The notes below the pieces were generated by a model that had not been told where the DNA came from, ran no database searches, and saw only the letters and a program-made list of their open reading frames with translations. From assembly GCA_027575805.1 (NCBI GenBank), contig JANBPU010000082.1, positions 1 through 64,000 of the forward strand: DNA of 64,000 nt, in the 5' to 3' direction. Position numbers and translations under genes: made by a program. The stretch comes from Mycoemilia scoparia (lineage: Eukaryota; Kickxellomycota; Kickxellomycetes; Kickxellales; Kickxellaceae). This document shows positions 45,656 to 56,533 of this stretch, one piece after another (the first letter of the stretch is position 1; each line of letters opens with the position of its first letter).

Positions 45656-47291
45656 AATAACAATGTGCGGCCCTAATAACATTAATAACAACAAAGCCCA
45701 AATCACGAACGATGGAGTTTAGAATTCAAAAAATTTTCAAGGACTAAAAGACCAATCAGGCACATCTACAAAAAGAAGAACCAGTTTAAAAACCAGCCTT
45801 CAAGTTTGCTCAAACTCCTCTCCATTCTACTTTGAAAAGTAAAAGGAAAAGTTAGTAGGGCGGGTAATTTAAAGGACCACAAACCACAAACATTGCTTTA
45901 GATGGCTGGATCGATTCCATTCTCCTCCTGGGCACTACTAATAAGAAATTACGAGCAAGATGTTTTGTATTTGGCTTTTTTTGGTTTGCCAGAAAGTATA
46001 AGCGCAGACTTTCTTACACACACACAAACTTGTAGGAGTGCTGATTGTTAAACTTAAAATATGGTAACACAACAGAGACAGGCAGACAGAAACATTTGGT
46101 TCTAGTTTGTACCCAAAACCCTTGTCTTGTCTTGTCTTGTTTGTATCAGTGTTGGTGTGCTGTAGATCGTCTTAGGCGGCCGGTCTATTTTTTAGAACAC
46201 AACTGATTTGTTTGTTTATCATAAAGAATATATCCGCCCAGATACAACATCTGGAATAGCTCTACTCTCTACTTGTTTCTTTGTTTCATTGCACTCTAAA
46301 CCAACTTCGCTCAACATATCATTCTTCTAAGGTCTTTGGTGGGCAGGAGTCTTTTTCTATAACCACCAGCAAAAGTTATGTTGCTCGTCTGGTTAAACTT
46401 TCATTTAATAAAAGCCCTCTTTGTCTCATGTTTAGAGTTTGTGTAAATCAAAGTAAAACAAAGGAAGGAGTGGGGCCTATTCAAAGGTTTTCCATCGTTA
46501 CTCTTTTCTTTGTAATTATTGTTGTTGATTTCTTAGACACCGTCCCTAAAAGCTAGGCTAGGACCTCGCAAGTAAACACATACACAGCATAAACATGTTC
46601 AAGGGCTGCGATGCCCTTTAAATATCTAATAATTACAAAGAGAATGAAGTAAATACAGCACACACACACACACACACGCACACGCGAGATTTCCCCTCTT
46701 AATCTTTATTTTTTGTACACAGCATTTGCTGTTGCTGGCTGGCGATGCTCAAAGAAAAACCCGCCCATCTTACACCATCACAACAACCAACACGAACTCA
46801 GGCGCACAAGAAAAAGGGCCAAAAACAGGAAAAGGGTTTTCGTCGTATCCTGTTATTTTAGGTTTATTTTGGCGCTAGCATCTCTGTATAGGAATACAAA
46901 TGATTAAAAGATAAAGGGTTCTTGAAATTGACAAAGTTCTTTGTGTTTTAAGGGCCATATCACGGTTTAGAAAAAACAAAGAACATATTTGCAATGGAAA
47001 ACAGACACAGACTGGCTGGTAGGGGCCCAAACAGAGAGACAGGAGAGCGATGAAAAGAGAGTTAGTATTGCAAATAGCTGGATTCTCTTTTAAACTAATG
47101 CCTCGCCACACACATCCCTGGGATTCATTTCGCACCATCGTTTCTCACAGTTCTATTCCTACTTGAACATTTCATTATATTTTTCCTGTATCTGACGATC
47201 ATCATAATCATCAATAATAACCAATTTCATGTTAACTTCCACATAACATTTCATTTCATTTCAAACATCACAAGACAAGTCTAAAGTAACG

Positions 47292-50200
47292 ATGTCACAT
47301 TTCCAACCAATCAATGGTGGAGACGCCGATGATGCTTGGGACTTATCAAAACTCCCCCAAGCCTCAGAAATAACTTCTGAGGAGGTAATTTCCATTCTAA
47401 GCAACAAATTCACTTCCACCACCTCTCCCCAAACATATGCATCCATAGGCGCCCGCACACTAATCTCCATAAACCCGCTCGAGCCCCACGATTCCAATTC
47501 AGATTCCAATGCCCAGCTTTACATCACCGACTACCGCGACACTGATCCCATCGACCGCCCCTCCCTTCCAGCCCACATCTTCAAGGTCGCCGAACAGGCC
47601 TACCTGCACATGCGCCAAACCCACATCAACCAAACCATTGTATTTACTGGCGAAACTGGAAGTGGCAAAACCGAACAGCGCCGCCTAGCCATGCGTCTAT
47701 TCTCGCTGATGAGAAGCCAGTCAAAGAAGGACTCAAAATTGCATCATAAAATCCAGTGTGCTGATATTGTGTTGGAGGCTTTTACCCATGCCAAAACAGT
47801 TGAGCATAACAACGCCTCAAGAATCGGCACGTATTATGAACTCCAATATGATCAACAGGGTCGTACGGCGGGCCTAAACACCTTTGTGTATCTGTTAGAG
47901 AAATCTCGCCTAGCCAAGGTTCCAGCCGGAGAGCGGAATTTCCATATCCTTTACTATCTTGTTAAGGGTGCCTCTGCTGGCGAACGTAGCCAGTTCGGCC
48001 TGGTCGACAGTCAAGCCAACCAGCTTTCCAGCCACCTGAACACCAGCGGGAGAATTTCCACAATAACTGGAGGGAGCCCTACTAACTCTACTGCTTCTTC
48101 ATTAACAGAGAAGTTCGGACTCTTGTCAGGCCCAGGCGTAATCCACACCATCCCGGGTTTCGATGATGCTGGGCAATTCAGTGAACTGACGAGCGCAATG
48201 GCACATCTCGGCTTCAACAAGAAAATCCAGTCCCGCATATTCGGTTTATTGGCGGCCATTCTAAACCTTAGCAACGTCCAGTTCGAATCAGAATCATCGT
48301 CCAACAATAACAACGATACATCCAATAGCGCTGGCAGCTCATCATCAGCCACGGTAAAAAACTTCCAACTCCTTGAACACATCTCGATCCAACTAGGAAT
48401 CAACGCCATGGATCTCGAGGACATTTTGACCAAAAAAACCACCAAGCTAAACCGCGAGCACTATACCGCATATCTGGATTGTCCCAGCGCAAAAGCCCGA
48501 ACCAACGATCTATGCCGGGTGCTTTACTCCCTTTTACTGAACTGGGTTGTCGACTTCATAAACAACAAGTTGGCGGCCAGCAGAGACTCAGCAGGAAAAT
48601 TCCTCAACCATATCGGCCTTGTAGATGTGCCAGGCTACCAGCGGCACAGCAACAATACCATCGAGGAAGCTGCCTTAAACTTCGATTCGCTCTGTGTAAA
48701 CTACACCAACGAATGCCTCCACCACTTATTCCTGGGGAAATCCATGGACGACGGCAGCGCCGAATACCTTATCGAGGGCCTGGATTCGACTCTAGATATA
48801 TTCACATTTGACAATTTTGGCACGGAGATTGCTGACATCCAAAGAAAAGCCGACCTCCAACGCCTCGACCTGTTTTCCAACCGCAAATGCGGGTTGTTCC
48901 CAATCATGGACAGACAGGCTAACCAGATTAACCATAAGCCCGGTAGCAGCAACAGCAACCGTAAAAGCCAGAGAAAAACCAAAAGATTGACTGGAGGTGA
49001 CAGGGTTAGCGATTTTGAAGAGTTTGACCCCAACTTGGGTGATTCCAAGGATGCGTCTTATCAACTATTGAGCGTATTTTGTAGATACCAGCAAGATAAT
49101 CCAAATCCCTCGTTTGTGTATGGAAAGAATAAGAATCAATTGAATAACTTTGGAATCAAGCACTTCTGGAACACACCTGCAACTCGTTCTTCTTCTTCTT
49201 CCTCCTCCAGCGGTGAGGACCAAAAAGAAGAAGCTAATGGTGGCAGCGATGTTGTTACATCTTATTCAATTGAGGATTTTGTTGCCAAGAACCTTGACAG
49301 TCTGAGCAGCGATTTCATTGAAGCATTCAGGTCTAATGTTAAAGGAAACTGGGACACCGCTGACCACAAAGAAATTGATGCTGACACTGCAGCAGCAGCA
49401 GCAGCAGCAGCAGCTCCAATTAGTGGATGTTCAAATACCTTCATATCAGGCCTATTCAACCACAAATCCGTGATCATCGAAAGTGACAAGCATTCTCGTG
49501 TCAGCAGCGCTCTAACCTTATGTGTTCCATTCCGCCAGCCCTCAACTTTCGCTTCAGCAACCGCAGCAGCAGCAGCAGCCTCGTCTATAAATAACCCAGC
49601 AGCTCCACCAATTCCATCATTTACTAAAAAAGTTACCTGTGTAGTAACCCAGCTCTACGCCTCAATAACCGATCTCCTAAAAACCGTCGACAACTCTTTG
49701 CTGTGGTTTGTAGTTTGCCTCAGACCAAACTACGAAAACCTGGCTGGCCAAACCAACTACCAAGCCATGTATAACCAGATATCCTGGGCATACAGCTTAG
49801 ACAAGATTGTAAGACGTAAATCCAAGTACGAATTCTCGGTGTCGATGAAACACCAGGATTTTTGTAAGCGCTACCAGAGGATTATCAAAGACAACGTCCC
49901 AAATAGCAACAATGGCAGAAATGGCGACGATACCAAGAGCAACACCAGCAATGGCTTTAGCGGTGACGATGTCGATGCTAACCAAGAAAAATGCCTGGCC
50001 CTGAAGGAGGTTTTAGGCTTTAGTGACTCCCAGTTTGCCATTGGTAATTCCAAAGTGTTTATGGATTTTGATACCTGGAGATTCATCGATGATCCGATAC
50101 GTGGAAAAGAACGCAGAGAAACCATTATGGCCTACAACAATAAAAAGCACAACAGCAGTGCTGCTTTCACTACCACAGATGACAATGGCGGTGAGGCTGT

Positions 50201-53200
50201 GACTGATAGCAGTGGTGGTGCTTTGGGCGTTAATAGCCTCAATGGTGCGTCACAACCTAGTCTGCCGCTGCATAATGTACCAATGCATCCTAGATTGGCT
50301 CAATTGCGTGGTGGCATGCTGCAACAGCAGCAGCAGCAGTTGAAGGTTGGTGATAGAGGGGCTGGTGGCCGGTTTAACCGAGAGTTTAGAGCATCAGATT
50401 TAATGTCAATCTATTCTGATGACGAAGATGGATCAGATTTTGGCGACTCTGTATCCGCAAGGCATAATCCTTACCTCCATCCGTCTCAGAGCTCGTCTGC
50501 TTCCTTAGTTGCTGCTGCTGCTGCTGCTACCAACAACAAAGGTGGTGGCTACTACCAAAATCACCTCAACAGCAGCAGCAACAACAGCATCTATGAAGAA
50601 GACAGGTTCAGCGGCTCCAACACCCTTGCCAATACAAATACAAGGGATGAAAAGCAAGATGTAGGAATAGTCACGTTCGCTGATGAAAAGAAACGCCGAC
50701 GCGCAACAACCAAGCACATCCAATCCACCGAAACAGACGCTGACAACAATGCTGGCAGGAAACTGACCAAAACCCGTCGCACCTGGCTCTTTTTTGTCAA
50801 GGCCACCACATTCTGGGTCCCCTCGTCTCTTCTCAAATCCGTGGGAAGCCTAACCCGCAAAGACCAGCGCACAGCCTGGCGCGAAAAGCTAGCTCTCTGC
50901 ATCATAATATTCTTTGCCTGCGCCTTCATCATCTTTTGGATTGCGATTTTCGGCCTAATCTTATGTCCCCACCAGAACATTTTCTCTGTCGACGAACTCA
51001 GTTCGCACAACAAACCCGGAGACGCTTACATCTCAGTCAGAGGCGAGGTATTTGACATCACCGGGTTCAACCACATCAGCACCGAGGTTTCTTACAAGTA
51101 CATTTCGGATCCGGATATGAACTATCTTGGCAAAGATCGCTCAGACTGGTTTCCACTCCAACTATCAGCCGTTTGTCCAGGATTTGACATCAACCCAACA
51201 TTCGCATTACAGCCCAAATCCAAGCCATACTCAATCGCCGACTACCACGACCATCGGTTTTATAAACACCCTGATGGGCCGGCATACAACTATTACCAAT
51301 ACGTTCTGATGCGCAAGCTGCGATCTAGCCACGCTAAAGGCCATGTTGCTTACAAGCCCCAAACGGTCTACAAGCAGGGTCAAGGCAACGGATCCCCGCT
51401 GCCCAATTCCGGCCGCAGATTCTGGGCAATCGTCAACAACGACATTTTCGATCTCTCGTCTTACATAAACTCGAATGGCGGCGGCGTTCCCTTTGTAATA
51501 ACCCCAGATGGCGACGAAAAGCTCACAAACACGACCAACGTCCCAGGCATGGACTTCTTGGACGACGATATCGTTCGGCTGTTCAGCGAAAACAGCGGGC
51601 AAGACATTTCCAGGCAATGGAATTATCTGGCCCGCAAAGACTCAAAGCGTATCACAAAACATTATAATTGCTTTAGGTCTGCTTATTATGTGGGAAGAGT
51701 GGATCACCGCTCATCGGCCCGTTGCTATGTCGCCAATTACCTGCTGTTGGCATTTTCGGTCATACTAGTCGCGATAATATTCGTCAAGTTCTTGGCGTCC
51801 CTGAGCTTTGGCAACCGAAAAGAACCAGAGCCCCACGAGAACTTTGTGATTCTAAACGTACCTTGTTATACTGAAGGCGAAGAGTCTCTCAAAAAGACGA
51901 TCGAGTCGCTGACCAGTCTCAAATACGACGATAAGCGCAAGTTGATATTCATCGTGTGCGACGGCATGATCATGGGCTCGGGCAACGACCAGCCAACTCC
52001 CCAGATTGTTCTCAACATCCTTGGCGTTAGTCCAGATCAAGACCCAGAGCCCCTGAGCTTCTTGTCGCTCGGCGAGGGCCGCAAACAGCACAATATGGGT
52101 AAAGTATATTCAGGACTTACTGAACATTCCGGCCACATCGTTCCATACATTGTGGTGGTCAAATGCGGAACTCCAAATGAACGCGACCGTCCAGGAAACC
52201 GTGGCAAGCGCGACTCCCAAATCTTGCTGATGCGGTTCTTCAACAAAGTCCACTTCGATTTGCCGATGACCCCACTCGAGCTCGAAATGTACCATCAAAT
52301 CAAAAACATCATCGGAGTCGACCCCCATCTCTACGAATTTGTCCTGATGATCGATGCCGATACTTATGTGTTCCCTGAATCCCTGACAAGCCTGGTCGAC
52401 ACGATGGTCAAAGACTCAAAAACCATGGGGCTCTGCGGCGAAACCCAATTGGCAAACGCCAAACAGTCGTGGATAACAATGATGCAGGTCTATGAATATT
52501 TCATTTCCCATCACATGGCCAAGGCTTTCGAGTCCCTCTTCGGATCCGTGACCTGCCTTCCCGGCTGTTTCAGTCTTTACAGACTGAAGTCTCCCGAAAA
52601 CAAGGCCCTTCTAATCGCCCACCCCATCATCGAGCAGTATTCCGTAACTGAAGTCAACACTCTCCACATGAAGAATCTCCTGCATCTGGGAGAAGACCGG
52701 TACCTAACCACACTGATGCTGAAGAACTTCCCGTACCACAAAAACAAGTTCACAAGCGAAGCACAGTGCCGTACCAACGCTCCAGATTCGTGGCGAGTCC
52801 TCCTCTCACAGCGCAGAAGATGGATCAACTCGACCGTCCACAACCTGTTCGAGCTGATTTTCCTGCCCCATCTGTGTGGATTCTGCTGCTTCTCGATGCG
52901 GTTTGTGATTTTCATCGACCTGCTGTCAACTATGGTCATGCCCGCCACCGTCGTCTACCTAGGCTACCTCATCTACACACTGGTCATGGCCGATTCAAAA
53001 CTGCCCTACGTGTCGCTCTACCTTCTGGCCGCAATCTATGGCCTGCAAGCCCTGGTTTTCATATTACGCAGACAGTGGCAACATATCGGATGGATGGTTG
53101 TGTACCTTTTGGCTACGCCGTTGTTTGCATTCATGATCCCCGTATATTCGTTCTGGCACTTCGACGACTTCTCGTGGGGCAGAACCCGTGTCATTATCGG

Positions 53201-54434
53201 TGAATCTGGTCGGAAGCACGTCTATGTTGTAGACGACCATAAGTTCGACCCATCTACTATACCCGTCCGCAAGTGGTCCGAATATGAAAATGGAATCAAT
53301 TCGATGCCTGCTCCTGATATGGCGGGGGATACGCAGTCGGTGTATTATGAGAGCGATTTCGATTCAATCTCCCAGTATGGCAACGGCAGTATAGGGAGAG
53401 GAGGAGATGGAGGGTCCGTTGTGGGCGGCCGTAGAATGGGAATATACAACCTCCGCTCCAACAACAACAACAATAGCAGCATCAGACCTGGTTCGGCAGT
53501 TGGCAACTACCCACAAAGTATGTCTCGTTACTTTGACAACAACACGGCCACTGTTTATATGGATATGCCATACCAGTTCAACAACAACTTTGTGGGCGGT
53601 CTTTCAATGGTCCCTCCACACCATCAAGGAGCAGCAATGTCAACTACATCTTTGGCAATCCCTCCGCCGTCTGCTACTGGGTTTAATGGTAGTCACCACC
53701 AGCCCATGATGAGCCCAATGATGGGAATAAATCCTTATGGAAATTACTCCGCCGCTAACAACTATAGTAGTGGTGGCGATGGAATGAGGGCAGGCTCGCC
53801 TCAATATCCTTCTCAACTCCAAAACTATTTACAACAACATTATAATGCATATGGATCACCAACTGGAATCAGGCCAATGAGTCCTCAACAATATTACAAC
53901 AATTATAATGACCAAACAACAAGACCAATGACTCCAGTTCAGCCACAACAACAATCTCATCATAGTCCAGTAATGAGTCCAAGAAATATTGCGTATAGTC
54001 CAAATGCTACAAACCCCATGATTCTTCAGCCACAACCAAATCCAAGTTCTCATCCTAGACAATTCGGTAGTCATAACAGAAGAAAAGGAAATAATCATGG
54101 TCGAAATGATAGTAGTAGTGATACAAATAGCCAGGCCAGCAGTAGTAGTAGCAGCCGCAGCTCACCTAAGCAGCACCAACAGCAAATTTCTACCACTGAA
54201 AGCAGTGGTTATAACAACAACAACAGCAGCAGCAGCAGCAGCGGTGTATGGCCTTCAAAAGTTTCGGATTCTACTTTAAAAAAAGCTATTATAAAGATCA
54301 TCAAAAATTCTGACCTAACTGTGGCTACTAAGAAAAGTATTCGAGATCAGGTTGTGGCCAAATTTGGGTTTGGTGAACAAGAAGCTAAACAACGTCGTAA
54401 ATTTATTAATGATACTATAACTGAATGTCTCTAA
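47292..54434 (+). CDS. Myosin-motor chitin synthase (class V type)
   Basis: A 2380-residue protein in a single uninterrupted 7.1-kb exon. It is a membrane-bound UDP-GlcNAc transferase that makes cell-wall chitin at growing tips. Order: a myosin-like motor (about 30-900) with P-loop GETGSGKT (120-127) and a switch-I-like NNASRIGTYYE (about 175-185); a low-complexity linker; a membrane segment (about 1201-1227); a cytochrome b5-like module (about 1230-1300, YISVRGEVFDITGFNHIS); another hydrophobic segment (about 1483-1507); and a family-2 glycosyltransferase core with DADTYVFPES (about 1684), EDRYLTTLMLK (about 1801) and the product-binding QRRRW at 1840-1844. Several C-terminal membrane helices (about 1855-1980), a long Asn/Gln/Ser tail and a DEK-C domain (about 2321-2380) follow. 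The intact P-loop favours class V over class VII. Confidence 0.96.
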   Translation: MSHFQPINGGDADDAWDLSKLPQASEITSEEVISILSNKFTSTTSPQTYASIGARTLISINPLEPHDSNSDSNAQLYITDYRDTDPIDRPSLPAHIFKVAEQAYLHMRQTHINQTIVFTGETGSGKTEQRRLAMRLFSLMRSQSKKDSKLHHKIQCADIVLEAFTHAKTVEHNNASRIGTYYELQYDQQGRTAGLNTFVYLLEKSRLAKVPAGERNFHILYYLVKGASAGERSQFGLVDSQANQLSSHLNTSGRISTITGGSPTNSTASSLTEKFGLLSGPGVIHTIPGFDDAGQFSELTSAMAHLGFNKKIQSRIFGLLAAILNLSNVQFESESSSNNNNDTSNSAGSSSSATVKNFQLLEHISIQLGINAMDLEDILTKKTTKLNREHYTAYLDCPSAKARTNDLCRVLYSLLLNWVVDFINNKLAASRDSAGKFLNHIGLVDVPGYQRHSNNTIEEAALNFDSLCVNYTNECLHHLFLGKSMDDGSAEYLIEGLDSTLDIFTFDNFGTEIADIQRKADLQRLDLFSNRKCGLFPIMDRQANQINHKPGSSNSNRKSQRKTKRLTGGDRVSDFEEFDPNLGDSKDASYQLLSVFCRYQQDNPNPSFVYGKNKNQLNNFGIKHFWNTPATRSSSSSSSSGEDQKEEANGGSDVVTSYSIEDFVAKNLDSLSSDFIEAFRSNVKGNWDTADHKEIDADTAAAAAAAAAPISGCSNTFISGLFNHKSVIIESDKHSRVSSALTLCVPFRQPSTFASATAAAAAASSINNPAAPPIPSFTKKVTCVVTQLYASITDLLKTVDNSLLWFVVCLRPNYENLAGQTNYQAMYNQISWAYSLDKIVRRKSKYEFSVSMKHQDFCKRYQRIIKDNVPNSNNGRNGDDTKSNTSNGFSGDDVDANQEKCLALKEVLGFSDSQFAIGNSKVFMDFDTWRFIDDPIRGKERRETIMAYNNKKHNSSAAFTTTDDNGGEAVTDSSGGALGVNSLNGASQPSLPLHNVPMHPRLAQLRGGMLQQQQQQLKVGDRGAGGRFNREFRASDLMSIYSDDEDGSDFGDSVSARHNPYLHPSQSSSASLVAAAAAATNNKGGGYYQNHLNSSSNNSIYEEDRFSGSNTLANTNTRDEKQDVGIVTFADEKKRRRATTKHIQSTETDADNNAGRKLTKTRRTWLFFVKATTFWVPSSLLKSVGSLTRKDQRTAWREKLALCIIIFFACAFIIFWIAIFGLILCPHQNIFSVDELSSHNKPGDAYISVRGEVFDITGFNHISTEVSYKYISDPDMNYLGKDRSDWFPLQLSAVCPGFDINPTFALQPKSKPYSIADYHDHRFYKHPDGPAYNYYQYVLMRKLRSSHAKGHVAYKPQTVYKQGQGNGSPLPNSGRRFWAIVNNDIFDLSSYINSNGGGVPFVITPDGDEKLTNTTNVPGMDFLDDDIVRLFSENSGQDISRQWNYLARKDSKRITKHYNCFRSAYYVGRVDHRSSARCYVANYLLLAFSVILVAIIFVKFLASLSFGNRKEPEPHENFVILNVPCYTEGEESLKKTIESLTSLKYDDKRKLIFIVCDGMIMGSGNDQPTPQIVLNILGVSPDQDPEPLSFLSLGEGRKQHNMGKVYSGLTEHSGHIVPYIVVVKCGTPNERDRPGNRGKRDSQILLMRFFNKVHFDLPMTPLELEMYHQIKNIIGVDPHLYEFVLMIDADTYVFPESLTSLVDTMVKDSKTMGLCGETQLANAKQSWITMMQVYEYFISHHMAKAFESLFGSVTCLPGCFSLYRLKSPENKALLIAHPIIEQYSVTEVNTLHMKNLLHLGEDRYLTTLMLKNFPYHKNKFTSEAQCRTNAPDSWRVLLSQRRRWINSTVHNLFELIFLPHLCGFCCFSMRFVIFIDLLSTMVMPATVVYLGYLIYTLVMADSKLPYVSLYLLAAIYGLQALVFILRRQWQHIGWMVVYLLATPLFAFMIPVYSFWHFDDFSWGRTRVIIGESGRKHVYVVDDHKFDPSTIPVRKWSEYENGINSMPAPDMAGDTQSVYYESDFDSISQYGNGSIGRGGDGGSVVGGRRMGIYNLRSNNNNNSSIRPGSAVGNYPQSMSRYFDNNTATVYMDMPYQFNNNFVGGLSMVPPHHQGAAMSTTSLAIPPPSATGFNGSHHQPMMSPMMGINPYGNYSAANNYSSGGDGMRAGSPQYPSQLQNYLQQHYNAYGSPTGIRPMSPQQYYNNYNDQTTRPMTPVQPQQQSHHSPVMSPRNIAYSPNATNPMILQPQPNPSSHPRQFGSHNRRKGNNHGRNDSSSDTNSQASSSSSSRSSPKQHQQQISTTESSGYNNNNSSSSSSGVWPSKVSDSTLKKAIIKIIKNSDLTVATKKSIRDQVVAKFGFGEQEAKQRRKFINDTITECL

Positions 54435-54512
54435 CCAAATACACACACACACTTCTATAGACTACTCTCATTTTCTTTTTTCATGTATTAATTATGATAT
54501 TTTTTCATTGAA

Positions 54513-54518
54513 AATAAA
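54513..54518 (+). terminator. Poly(A) signal of the chitin synthase gene
   Basis: AATAAA about 80 bp after the stop codon in AT-rich DNA. Confidence 0.5.
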
Positions 54519-54571
54519 GTTACAATTCAATCTTTAAAGCATTGTTATTGATTATTTATCAGATGATAACA

Positions 54572-54700
54572 TTTCACTAGTGATCAAGTGTGAATTAGAC
54601 AAAAATGGCCCTTCATTAGATTTTGATCCAATTATCGGTCAATCCATATGCAATGCTTGGGAACCCTTTTTGCCTGAGGCATTGTGAAACTTGCCCAGGT
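54572..54700 (+). repeat. Repeat family R2, copy 5
   Basis: TTTCACTAGTGATCAAGTGT, ATTTTGATCCAA, CCATATGCAATGCTTGGGAA, TTTTTGCCTGAGGCATTGTG in family order. Confidence 0.7.
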
Positions 54701-55060
54701 AATTAATCAATCTAATCAGTTGTGATCAAAACTCATTACATTAAATAAACAAGTATGTATTAGGGATAGAAAGCGTCTATTTGATCGATTTTGTGTTTAT
54801 TTCTTGACCTGAGCCAATAAAAATCTAGTCACACCATTTAGGCATAATTAATTATAAACCAAGTCACATCACAACCACCAACCACTACAAACTTTGTTTT
54901 GAATCCACAATATTCTTTTCCTCATTTATTATTATTACTACCACTCATACTCTCTTCTGTATTAACTTTTATACAAAATTGCATTTATACTACCTCATCT
55001 CATTCACGCACATACACAGCTATCAATTCCAAACTACCAAATCCTCTATAGCATCGTAAT

Positions 55061-56356
55061 ATGCCCCAGTTATCACTTTATCAACTTTCACTCGGCATAA
55101 TTCCAATAAGCCTATGGTACATTTACCAATACTGTGGTGTCCGCGAGTTTTTATCATCTTCTGAAGATCCAGTTTGTGGCGACCAGTATCCATTTTCCAC
55201 AGCATCGTCGTCCAAAAGCCCTTCTTCAGGGTCAACTTCACCCAAACCCCATTCCACCTCAAGGCATCATAGCCGTAGCCGTAGCCGTAGCCGTAGCCGT
55301 AACTCCCAAAAACCTCCCCGATCACCATCGCCATCTTCTATTAGAAAAAATAACAACACCAGCGATAAAGATTTACTATTAAAACAGCAGCAGCAGCAGT
55401 CAAGTGCAATTACCTATGATATGTTTATAACATTCGGTGACTCCATAACTCAATACGGACACAATACAAATAACCGAGGCTACGTAGCTCAACTTTCCCA
55501 CCTATATTCCAGAAAACTGGATATAGTACAACGTGGATTTTCAGGTTACAATACAGATTGGGCCAAACATATTTTTCCTCAACTCCTACAACCTTACATA
55601 ACCTCCTCCTCCTCCTCCTCCCCCCACCATCCACCAGCATCCAGAAATACCCCAAGGATTAGAATAATTAGTATATTCTTTGGCGCAAACGATGCAGCTT
55701 TTGAAACCCACCCACAACATGTCCCAGTATCAAGATACATCCAAAACATCCAACAAATGGTCAACCTAATAACCAACCCAGAATCCCAATATTATATCCC
55801 AGAAGTCAAGATTTTGTTGATAAGCCCACCACCGGTTGGTGACAAATTATGGATCAAACACTGTTGTATCGATAAAAACCCAAATGACCACAAAAATAAT
55901 CATCCCAGTGTTAATGACAATAACATCCAGATATATAATCGGTCAAATGGACATGTTCTTAAATACGTCGAAGCTCTCGAAGAATTCTCTCAATTATATA
56001 ATCCCTCCAACAACAACAACAACAACAGCAGCAGTAGTAGCAGCAGCAGCGACGGTGAGAAAAGAGTTTGTTTTGTAAATGTTTGGAAATCAATAATGAC
56101 AGAACATAAAAAGCTTCCAGAAGACTTGAGAAATAATCAGTGGGATGGGTTTGATCAGTTTACTGTCGATGGATTACATCTTAGTCAGCATGGATACCAA
56201 GTCGTGGTCGATGAGATTTTGAAGGTCATTGGTCAGAATTGGCCGGAATTGGTTCCAGAAAATTTACCACTTCATGCTCCTTATTGGAAAGATATTGTTG
56301 ATTCTACTAAATTTAATGATGAGGATCATAGTTGTGAAAAGTTGTTGGTTATTTAG
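55061..56356 (+). CDS. SGNH/GDSL esterase, IAH1-like (isoamyl-acetate hydrolase family), membrane-anchored form
   Basis: A 431-residue single-exon protein whose esterase domain starts near 120. Catalytic blocks: GDSIT with Ser128, GAND with Asn210, and DGLHLS with Asp370 and His373. This pattern and the RGFSGYNTDWA segment match the Iah1 family, which hydrolyses acetate esters. Iah1 itself is about 240 residues. Here an extra N-terminal part of about 115 residues begins with a hydrophobic stretch (about 3-25, LSLGIIPISLWYIYQY), likely a signal anchor, then a Ser/Arg stretch encoded by a CCGTAG hexanucleotide array, then a Gln run. An Asn/Ser run interrupts the domain near 315-330. Substrate here is inference. 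Confidence 0.9.
   Translation: MPQLSLYQLSLGIIPISLWYIYQYCGVREFLSSSEDPVCGDQYPFSTASSSKSPSSGSTSPKPHSTSRHHSRSRSRSRSRNSQKPPRSPSPSSIRKNNNTSDKDLLLKQQQQQSSAITYDMFITFGDSITQYGHNTNNRGYVAQLSHLYSRKLDIVQRGFSGYNTDWAKHIFPQLLQPYITSSSSSSPHHPPASRNTPRIRIISIFFGANDAAFETHPQHVPVSRYIQNIQQMVNLITNPESQYYIPEVKILLISPPPVGDKLWIKHCCIDKNPNDHKNNHPSVNDNNIQIYNRSNGHVLKYVEALEEFSQLYNPSNNNNNNSSSSSSSSDGEKRVCFVNVWKSIMTEHKKLPEDLRNNQWDGFDQFTVDGLHLSQHGYQVVVDEILKVIGQNWPELVPENLPLHAPYWKDIVDSTKFNDEDHSCEKLLVI
55268..55303 (+). repeat. CCGTAG hexanucleotide array encoding an Arg-Ser repeat
   Basis: About five or six tandem copies of AGCCGT inside the esterase gene, translated as alternating Ser-Arg in the linker between anchor and catalytic domain. 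Copy number is likely variable. Confidence 0.9.
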
Positions 56357-56533
56357 ATAGATAATATATACATATATATATACAAATGCTCTTGGATTTT
56401 CTTTATATGCTTGCTTGTTGTGTTGTTATCTGAATATTTATGAAAGAGATAATAGATTTGTTATTTAAATTATTAATAAACATTGTATGATAATGCTTAG
56501 TATCTATTTTAAATACTACTATTATTATTATTA

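Larger units (their letters stand above)
44529..47291. other. 2.8 kb spacer with large inverted repeat
   Basis: Holds the 89-bp perfect inverted repeat (44991-45079 / 45440-45528), a family-M element (45551-45655) and a CA microsatellite near 46660-46683. The ORF inside the hairpin loop has no family features. The final 150 bp form the chitin synthase promoter or leader. Confidence 0.5.
54435..55060. other. Spacer with poly(A) signal and R2 repeat
   Basis: An AATAAA at 54513-54518 follows the chitin synthase stop by about 80 bp. R2 copy 5 lies at 54572-54700. The remainder is the AT-rich promoter of the esterase gene. Confidence 0.5.
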
